From Hyposmocoma kahamanoa (taxonomy: Eukaryota > Arthropoda > Insecta > Lepidoptera > Cosmopterigidae): 64,000 nt of DNA. The notes beneath the pieces were generated by a model. It did no database searches. It was given only the letters and a program-made list of their open reading frames with translations, and was not told where the DNA came from. The position numbers and the translations under genes are program-made. Shown piece by piece: positions 56,750 through 64,000 of the stretch. The stretch lies in the NCBI RefSeq assembly GCF_003589595.1, contig NW_020654080.1, positions 618,432 through 682,431 of the forward strand, written 5' to 3'. Every line of letters begins with the position of its first letter. The first letter of the stretch is position 1.

Positions 56750-57735
56750 TGATTACAATAAGACGAAAACATTAACTGTCGTGGTACGTAGGTAATCAAA
56801 TGTTTTTAGCTACAAAAATTATAAACTCTTCAGTAGGAATTCACTATTTATACAAAATACGTAAAGTCAAATAGAAAGTCTAATTACAACCCTATACTTG
56901 ATGTCTATGTTTTCTTAGTAACTCCGTTCGTAGTCGGGATGAATGCGCGTACGCCGACTGCATTTTAATCACTCACTAGTGAACAACCAATCACATCGAC
57001 CGTTAGATGTTTTAAAAATAGATTAAAATAGCTTTGACTATCGAGTGTTTCATTATAGATCATCGACATTATCAACCAAAAGAGGCCAGTGGAAGGGGGA
57101 TTCGGACTTTGCATGTATACGTCTGTCTGTACCGCCATCGGTTCGATCTTGCCCTATAATGAAACTAGTGATTTTTTCAAGTTCAAGTCAAGCTGTTATA
57201 TTTATCAAAAGTACAACAAGATAACACCGTAAGAAATCTACATATCTCTAGTCAGCGCAAGGGGCAAAAGGCCCCGTTCACTAAAAGTCGTAAACCGCAC
57301 AAATATCACAATGTAATGTATTCAATATAATATATTCGCATGCGCAGAATGTTTCAATACACGCACCGATTTTCATACAAATCACTCGCGTCGGTGTGAA
57401 ATGTTCATCTATGTAGATTTATTTGGGGTGGCCATGTTGCACAGACGGAAATTGGTGGACCTTAAAATATTCAAGATTTCATTAAGAAAGAAGTTGTCCA
57501 TAATATTGGTTAATATATTTATTATTTATTTATTAGAACTAAGTCCAAACTCATGGTACCTACTTTGATTTTGTTTAACTAAGGCAAACGATTATTTTAT
57601 GAGGAACTGTCCTTTTTTTCAGTAACATTCCGGGGCATATAATATTAAGATTATAATTTCCTAAGTTTAAAACTTAGATTAAAAGTATTTTAATTAAAAT
57701 GTGTTAGGTAAAGACGACATAAGTGTTGATTCCAC
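56750..57735. other. Unassigned intergenic sequence
   Basis: No feature supported. Confidence 0.4.
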
Positions 57736-57739
57736 AAAA

Positions 57740-57860
57740 ATATAATTCAAAGTGTATTCCATAGCATTTAAGTTTATTTGGAAACAGCAATCCCTAAGTT
57801 TCTTGCTCGTTCTTCTCAGGAAAGTCGGCACAGTCAACGAGCAGTAGCTTAAAAAATGAC
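57740..57860 (-). repeat. LINE 3' tail fragment
   Basis: aagtgtattccatagcattt, gcaatccctaagtttcttgc and tcgttcttctcaggaaagtc form the reverse complement of 50575-50712. Confidence 0.65.
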
Positions 57861-58034
57861 GTTTTTAGTGTAAAAAAACTTTGACGTTGACCAACGCGTG
57901 AAGATTGCAGGAACCTGATAGATGCGAGCAGCACATGATCGGTGGTCAATAACAATGCTCCATACAATCATGCCAAATAATACTAGGGAATGCCCTACAC
58001 TACGTGTACCGGAGCCTGTCCAAAGCCCGAACCT

Positions 58035-58280
58035 GTATTATAAGTAGAAAAGGTCATTTCTCAAATTGTTCCTACCGGGAATTGAAACGTCCTCATACCC
58101 ACAGTGCAAGCCGGGCCACCAAGATCATCAAAATGTTACTCATACATCCATCCATATAGTCACCTTTCAAGCAATGACTCAATTCTTTAATTTCATTTCC
58201 TAAATTGATCCTACCAGAAATCGAACTCAGGGCATTCAGCGCCCACATTGCAAACCAATAGGCTCTGTCGTCAAGCAATG
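58035..58280 (-). mobile_element. SINE family E, two adjacent remnants
   Basis: 58035-58120: tcctaccgggaattgaaacg. 58190-58280: aaattgatcctaccagaaat, cgaactcagggcattcagcg. Both are antisense tRNA-like heads of the same type. Confidence 0.5.
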
Positions 58281-58407
58281 GACATCTTTCGGCTGAAATA
58301 ATAATTAATCCTTATGTAAATGTCGTGTTTATAGACCAGTATATCATTATTTCCAGTATTTTGGTTAGGGCATAGTAATATCAGTATTACTCTAAAATCT
58401 GTACCGT

Positions 58408-58540
58408 GTTTGGTGAAATTACAGGCACATGGGACTTGTCAACTCCTGTCTCAGGGTGACGGGCACAGGGGCAGTGCTCCTCAGATCTTTGTGCTTCAAA
58501 GCTCTGGGTTCGTCCCGTCACGTGAAATTACAAAAAAACG
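58408..58540 (+). repeat. Dispersed repeat R1 (partial)
   Basis: aaattacaggcacatgggac, cagggtgacgggcacagggg, tcctcagatctttgtgcttc; then a deletion joins ctctgggttcgtcccgtcac. Confidence 0.7.
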
Positions 58541-58989
58541 TACGTACTAAAAAGACTAAGTCACACCAAACTTCGAGTAATTGTTTTATGACGCCGTTTG
58601 AAAATTTCCCGTTTTTTATCGAACTATTTAGAAAGGCAAGTCACCCTATAATCGCGTGGAATCGGCAAAAGGTAGTATTTTTCTTTGTTTATCATCTGAA
58701 TAGAGATATCAGATATTTCTGCCTCCACATTATATTGCCGACCGTGGGACGAATGTATATGACTCCGTTTTATCGTTCAGCTATTATAGCATTTATACGA
58801 ATGTAATAAGGACTGTTTTTTCGGACGTATTTTCTTTGAGTTTGTGGGCGTTTATTGACTTCGTATTAATAACATATTTATTTCGTTATGGGATACAGAA
58901 TTATTTTCATAGCTACAAATTATTTACTTTAATATGAAGACACGGTGGCGGATGTGGAATGTAATAATCTCAGCACGGAGAACTAAACC

Positions 58990-59225
58990 GGCCTCAAAAG
59001 TGCGTGGAATCACATCTGTGTGCCAAGTTTTATTGAAATCGGTTACCGGAAAGTGCGAATATTTTCTTCAAATTCTAATGTAACCACTACTGAGGTACCC
59101 TATTGCCAACAAAAAAAAATCATCAAAATCTATTCAGAATCAAGTTATCAAGTAACATACATACAAAAAAACGTAGAGTCGAATTGAGAACCTTCTCTTT
59201 TTTTGTAGTCGGTTAATAGAAATAT
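58990..59225 (+). repeat. Dispersed repeat R2
   Basis: gaaatcggttaccggaaagt, ctactgaggtaccctattgc, tcgaattgagaaccttctct and ttttttgtagtcggtta. Same order as 12330-12450 reversed. Confidence 0.6.
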
Positions 59226-59229
59226 GCTA

Positions 59230-59975
59230 AAAGCTTCAATCAGTATACTTGCTTATCTCGAGAACACTGTTTACGTCTACAAAACAAACGTGTAAACACA
59301 TGACTGATTGATGGGAGGTTGGCACACAACTGCGCACGGTCACAGCGTCATAAAAAGTTTTCGTTATCGTTGGAAAGCCCGCGGTCGCTCATACCCGTGG
59401 CCCTAATCCGGACACACAAAAACGAACAAATCCTAAATTTTACACGTTGTGATTTTAGCTGCGGAAAGGGGCTCTATAAAGAAAATAAAATACAGATTTC
59501 AACCGAGTTCGAAAAATATTGTATAACAATTCGAAATTGCAATGCAATTGCATGTTTAATACCCGTTCATGTATTATGTAGTTTGTGAAGTGGTTGGTAG
59601 AAAAGAGAACATAGTGACAAAAATAGATAAAGGTTTACTTACGTCGAGTTCTTATTGTAACACATTACGGGCCCCATTTTAAAGGTTTGAAATGTTGGCT
59701 GATGTGAAAAACGATTTATGTCCTACAAAAATTGGTTTATTGCCAATAGAGAAAGATATGTTTCTTTGTTTATTTTACATATTTTATTATAGAAGTAGAA
59801 ACAGCTTATGTCGTAATACAATACAAATAAAATTAATGACATTAAGCAAATAGTTTCCTACGGATAGTAATTCAATAATCAATAGGTTAATAAACATTAG
59901 CAACACTGTTAGGTATAAAGTTAAGGATAAAAACACGAGCGTGACATCGCGATACCCTTTCAGCAATCAACAAGG
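59230..59975. other. Unassigned intergenic sequence
   Basis: The 89-codon plus frame 59319-59588 has no recognised motif. Otherwise AT-rich with no feature. Confidence 0.4.
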
Positions 59976-59984
59976 TCAGACTCA

Positions 59985-60245
59985 TGCCACTAACCCTTTA
60001 TGACGTAGATGAACGGAAATAGAGTAGCGAAATGTGTGTAAAGTGATGTAGATCCAACTTCGAACATTGGAAGAGGACGGCCTCGAAAAAAATCGGTAAT
60101 GTTCTTAAAACGGCTGGAGTACGAAGTAAAGAGAATAAGAGGGCTTGTGCGTAAATATTGATTAATGCAAGTGAAGCGAGAGAGATATGAGGTAGGAGGC
60201 ATAATCGCGAAAAGTGGCGATCGAGATTGTCTACCTACCCTATGT
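59985..60245 (+). pseudogene. RTE-type LINE C-terminal fragment
   Basis: Plus strand: MNGNRVAKCV, SNIGRGRPRKKS, a frameshift, then NVLKTAGVRSKENKRACA and INASEAREI followed by EKWRSRLSTYP. This is the C-terminal GRGRPRK...VR..NRRACM...EEAREVCKDR..W block of RTE-like LINEs. Stops at RACA* and REI* kill it. Confidence 0.65.
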
Positions 60246-60249
60246 GGAT

Positions 60250-61115
60250 TTACACATTATGTGGATTTAGAAGTATCAAGCTTTGTCTCTCTTTTGCACT
60301 AATATCACAACAACAAACTCGAATGCATATACGTGTGTATGTACATCAAAATCCAGTTGTTTCCCTGAGCCAAGTAAATAAATAACTTTTTAAAGTTTTA
60401 CAATACTTTAACTGTATGAAAACAAATGAGTATGATAGAATTGCAGATCGAACCCTTTTCGGGCGAAGCGTCACCAGCACAGAGTAAATACACACAAAAA
60501 AGGACAACTCTAAAAGTCAACTTTTAAAATAAACTGACAGAATCGATTTTAAAAAAACCATTGGAAAAAATGCTGACGTGGGTTGGCGACAATTCCTCAA
60601 ATCTCTTTTCATAACACCTACAAATCGGTACCGATACTTTCCGCTAAATTGAAATGATGACATTTTAAGTTAATACTACATAATCATCAACCATGGAAAA
60701 CCAGGAACCAAATGACATTTCGCGCCATTCGAACTTTTTAAACACTTCCATTTAAGATGGCTTCGCTATCGACGTGCGCGCCAAAATGTCTTTCTTGTTT
60801 TTTGTTTCAACTAAAATCATTTAACTCACTTTTAGTTAACAATTCAAGCACAGTAAAACCTAAAAAATACAGTTATAAATTGAAATATTTTTATAGAATC
60901 TATTAGGTACCATTTATGGTTATATCAAATGAACAACTTTTTTATAGTACCATCAGCTTGGAATCTAGTAATTTACCAGGCCAATACAGCTAGCTAATTA
61001 TACTTTATTAAATTTCTCCTTTTAAATTCTAAATTTGTTTGAGTAAAAAAAAATGTTGTTAAGATGTTTCGCAAATCGTATATGGCCTAAATTGTAATAT
61101 GATTTCTGGTAAATT
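60250..61115. other. Unassigned intergenic sequence
   Basis: No feature supported. Confidence 0.4.
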
Positions 61116-61119
61116 TAAA

Positions 61120-61380
61120 AACTTATTCGTCCCGTCATTTGATATTATAAAAAAATATTATCATTTGTATTATTATTATAAGTGTAGTTCACAACAGGGT
61201 GGTTTGCATTAATATTAGACATAACTGGTTGATGACTAACATCATCTCAGTCAGTCGTAACCATTAGACCGGTAAAGAATCCGAAACTTTGAATAAACTG
61301 AAAAAACAAATATTCGCGATTAGACCCGACAAAATAGTTTCGTTTCCAATGTGATTTATAGGTTCTTAAAATTCTAATTT
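61120..61380 (+). repeat. R1 scrap followed by Penelope-like 3' non-coding copy
   Basis: 61120-61155: ttattcgtcccgtcatttga (R1 end). 61190-61380: gggtggtttgcattaatatt, actggttgatgactaacatc, gacaaaatagtttcgtttcc, the reverse of 14205-14400. Confidence 0.65.
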
Positions 61381-61384
61381 TAAT

Positions 61385-62300
61385 TAATTCATTTTTTTTT
61401 AAATCGTGATATAGGTAACATTTCATTTCAAGCAGAGCAATCTTCCCCGACTAAAAATTTCAAAGAAGTTTAAACAAAAGGCAAACGACTTCACAACCAC
61501 ACAATAACTAGATCCCTATTTTTTTTCTCACCTGGAACCGGTCCCCATCCTCATCAGGTAGGCGAAATGTCAACCCGCACCACACGGCTATTGTGACATT
61601 CGAAAAGGATTTAGTCATAATCGGCTCTTTCAATATTGTCCTACAACAATAACTTTTTTCTTTTTAGGGTTCCTTGCTTTACCATACAGCATCCCTTGTA
61701 ATTTTTTCTTTTAAAAAATATATAATATGTAAATTCAAGTCCTTTGCTTTGCCCAAGATCTCAGAGATTTAAAAGTAAAATAGATATATTACTATTTATT
61801 TATGTCGAATATCACGATGTTTTTACTAACATGATTATTACTTATTTCCGTTATTAACAGCAGTAGCCATATTGAGGCGACAGACGCTGGTTCGAGTCCA
61901 TTACCTTACCGAAGATTTTTCTTTGTGTTTGTTCGATATTTGTATCAATAATAATAACAATATATATACTCACTTTTATTCACAATTTCATGTAATGGAA
62001 AATAAAAATGTGGATGAGAAAAGTACAAATTTAAACAAAAGAATTCACTTTGTCCTGAAGTGTTTTAAACTCTTTCTTTCTTTTTAATGAATCTACTTAC
62101 CATTACACGTATAGATGCCCAATTTTTCGCGTCATTACCTTTTGCGAAGCCCTTTTGCCGGTCTTTCTGACCCAGAGAACGCTGCCGTTTCTAATCGTCG
62201 TTTCATTTTAAGATTTATATATTTATTCCTATAATGCACAGGAAAAACACACAATCACATTAATATTTACAAATACTACTACATTATATATTTCTAAAAC
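61385..62300. other. Intergenic with a SINE-D scrap at 61855-61970
   Basis: agacgctggttcgagtccat (box B-like) and tttgtatcaataataataac match family D. Nothing else recognised. Confidence 0.4.
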
Positions 62301-62303
62301 TAA

Positions 62304-64000
62304 ATATACGACACAATAACCGAATGCTGGCTTGGTCTTGACAAACCCATCCCCCATTTAACAAACTATACCGCCTACTTTACAACTAGATTTCTTAACC
62401 AGAATGATGGAGTCATAGCTTACATAAAAAACAATCATCGAGTCAAAATAAAAGAAATAATGTTAACTCACGCATCTTGCATACAAATAACTATTTTCAA
62501 TTATATAATATTAGGTATTTATCGTTCACCTTCCAAATCTAAAGCTGATGATTTTATAAATTCCCTAGATCTTCACCTGGAAACTATTAAATCACAACAA
62601 AATATTATAATTACTGGTGACATGAATATAAATTTAGCTTCTAAACACAATGAACAAACTTGCGAACGTAACAACAGACAAAACTACCTCACATCTTTGA
62701 CAATGCATAGCATACTTCCAGGGCACTCATTTCCAACAAGAGAGCTGGCATGTTTGGACCATTTTATGCTCAAACTTAATAAAAAACGAACCCTCGCATT
62801 TATAGCTGTTCTAAACACCTCTATAACTGATCATCTAATGATATTGCTAACTCTGAGCGAAAACTCTATGTTACCAATTCACTCAAAGACAAAAACTATA
62901 GTCAATTATGATGACGCGTTAAGGAGCTTGCAGGAAGTGAATTTCCTTGAATTATTCATTCATACCGATCCAAATTTATTTACAGACCTTTTAATTAGCA
63001 AAATATCCACTGCTCTCATAGAACATACAAAAATTCTATCTATTTCAAGACAAAAACGAATACTTAAACCATACATAACTGAGGGCATTTTGAGATGTAT
63101 TTTAAATAGGAATAATATGCAAAGGAAATTAAAATTAGACCCTAAAAACGATATTTTACGAATAACTTTCCGTAGATATAGAAACTACTGTAATTGTTTA
63201 ATCAAAAAATTAAAACGTAAATATGAACGAGACAAGTTAATTATTTCAACCAAAAACAATAAAACTCTATGGAAAACTATAAATGAAATTACGCAATTTA
63301 AACAATCAAAAACATCAAATATAAATTTACTTAATATCGCATCTTCTCCATTAATATCCGTAAATCGAGTAAATGAGTTTTTCGCTGGCATTGGGAAAAC
63401 GCTGGCAGAAGAAATCCTTTCAAAAAACGGAGTTCTAGGCACAAATGTTTCTACAGTATGTAATCAGCAGTCTTCTTTTGTTCTTCTAGACACTGATCCT
63501 CAAGAGGTTAAAAATACTCTAATGAGTATTGATTCAAATAGTTCACAGGGCTGTGATAACATACCTACAAAATTTTTAAAACTTTCCCAACATATTCTCG
63601 TTCCGATTATCAGCCATTTGGTAAACCTATGTTTCAGTTCAGGGATATTTCCGAGAGCTCTTAAAAAATCAATTGTTACGCCAGTATACAAGAGCGGTGA
63701 CAGAGACGATGTAAATAATTATCGTCCAATATCGGTTCTACCTGCACTTTCTAAAATCATGGAGAAACTGATCAACAATCGTTTATTAAATTATTTGAAT
63801 AAATTTAACCTTCTGTCGAAACATCAATATGGTTTTCGTAAAGGCATATCCACAGAGGATGCTATTCTAGATTTAAGTACTCTTATAGTTAAAAATATGG
63901 ATAACGGTAAAAAATGTTTGACGGTCTTTCTCGATTTGAAAAAGGCTTTCGACACCGTCTCTGTCCCAATTCTTCTACAAAAATTAGAAGATATTGGAAT
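62304..64000 (+). CDS. LINE endonuclease-reverse transcriptase, open to window end
   Basis: The frame is open from just after the TAA at 62301-62303 to the window end, 565 codons without a stop. Residues run ITECWLGL (truncated start of the AP-type endonuclease), QNDGVIAYIKNN, LGIYRSPSK, ITGDMNINL (GDxN), LDHFML and SITDHLMI (endonuclease DH and SDH-type motifs), a ~200-residue linker, SSQGCDNIPTKFLK, PVYKSGDRDDVNNYRPISVL and KHQYGFRKGISTEDA (RT fingers), and FLDLKKAFDTV (motif A, with the catalytic Asp). YADD lies beyond the window. The N-terminal ~60 residues of the endonuclease are missing and no ATG precedes, so the copy is 5'-truncated or joined to unrelated DNA at about 62304. The key residues seen are intact, so it is a young copy. 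CR1/Jockey-type; the exact clade is uncertain. Confidence 0.87.
   Translation, partial: MYDTITECWLGLDKPIPHLTNYTAYFTTRFLNQNDGVIAYIKNNHRVKIKEIMLTHASCIQITIFNYIILGIYRSPSKSKADDFINSLDLHLETIKSQQNIIITGDMNINLASKHNEQTCERNNRQNYLTSLTMHSILPGHSFPTRELACLDHFMLKLNKKRTLAFIAVLNTSITDHLMILLTLSENSMLPIHSKTKTIVNYDDALRSLQEVNFLELFIHTDPNLFTDLLISKISTALIEHTKILSISRQKRILKPYITEGILRCILNRNNMQRKLKLDPKNDILRITFRRYRNYCNCLIKKLKRKYERDKLIISTKNNKTLWKTINEITQFKQSKTSNINLLNIASSPLISVNRVNEFFAGIGKTLAEEILSKNGVLGTNVSTVCNQQSSFVLLDTDPQEVKNTLMSIDSNSSQGCDNIPTKFLKLSQHILVPIISHLVNLCFSSGIFPRALKKSIVTPVYKSGDRDDVNNYRPISVLPALSKIMEKLINNRLLNYLNKFNLLSKHQYGFRKGISTEDAILDLSTLIVKNMDNGKKCLTVFLDLKKAFDTVSVPILLQKLEDIG

Noticed and set aside
63185..63691. Minus-strand frames in the last kilobase
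   Set aside because: Antisense shadows of the plus-strand LINE frame.

Overview
The window looks like repeat-dense nuclear DNA of an insect, most likely a lepidopteran. It is AT-rich and has short-intron eukaryotic gene structure. It carries tRNA-derived SINEs, a mariner with TIRs, Penelope-like elements, CR1/Jockey-like and RTE-like LINE pieces, and several dispersed repeats whose style I associate from memory with moth and butterfly genomes. The lepidopteran assignment is inference; no host gene was found to confirm it. I see no rRNA, CRISPR, operon or convincing host exon, so nearly everything that can be annotated is mobile DNA or its remains.

Layout. 0.5-2.8 kb: a Penelope-like element (PLE) end and LINE 3' ends, two of them joined tail to tail as a ~250 bp-arm palindrome. 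3.9-6.3 kb: a LINE tail and a probable 148 bp solo LTR. 8.0-10.7 kb: a TIR element split by a LINE reverse transcriptase and a SINE. 11.4-13.4 kb: a Harbinger-like MITE carrying a MADF fragment, then an RTE-type LINE 3' end. 14.2-15.5 kb: a better PLE copy with a GIY-YIG nuclease. 15.8-19.8 kb: nested SINEs, a MITE and an antisense LINE RT. 23.0-24.3 kb: a full-length dead mariner. 25-30 kb: SINEs and a second Harbinger-like MITE. 30.8-33.1 kb: a two-exon tyrosine-recombinase gene between inverted repeats and hairpins. 33.7-54 kb: SINE, LINE, PLE and MITE fragments and one diverged tandem array. 54.6-55.9 kb: an uninterrupted copy of the element that is split at 8 kb, and a small relative of the recombinase element. 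62.3-64.0 kb: an uninterrupted endonuclease-RT frame of a LINE running off the window edge.

The window therefore records layered transposition: SINE in SINE, MITE in SINE, LINE plus SINE in a TIR element. Two proteins look possibly recent or retained: the edge LINE, open for 565 codons, and the recombinase gene at 31-32.6 kb. The recombinase keeps Arg, Lys, His-x-x-Arg and Trp motifs and a clean phase-0 intron, but seems to have His where the nucleophilic Tyr is expected. It is the most unusual object here.
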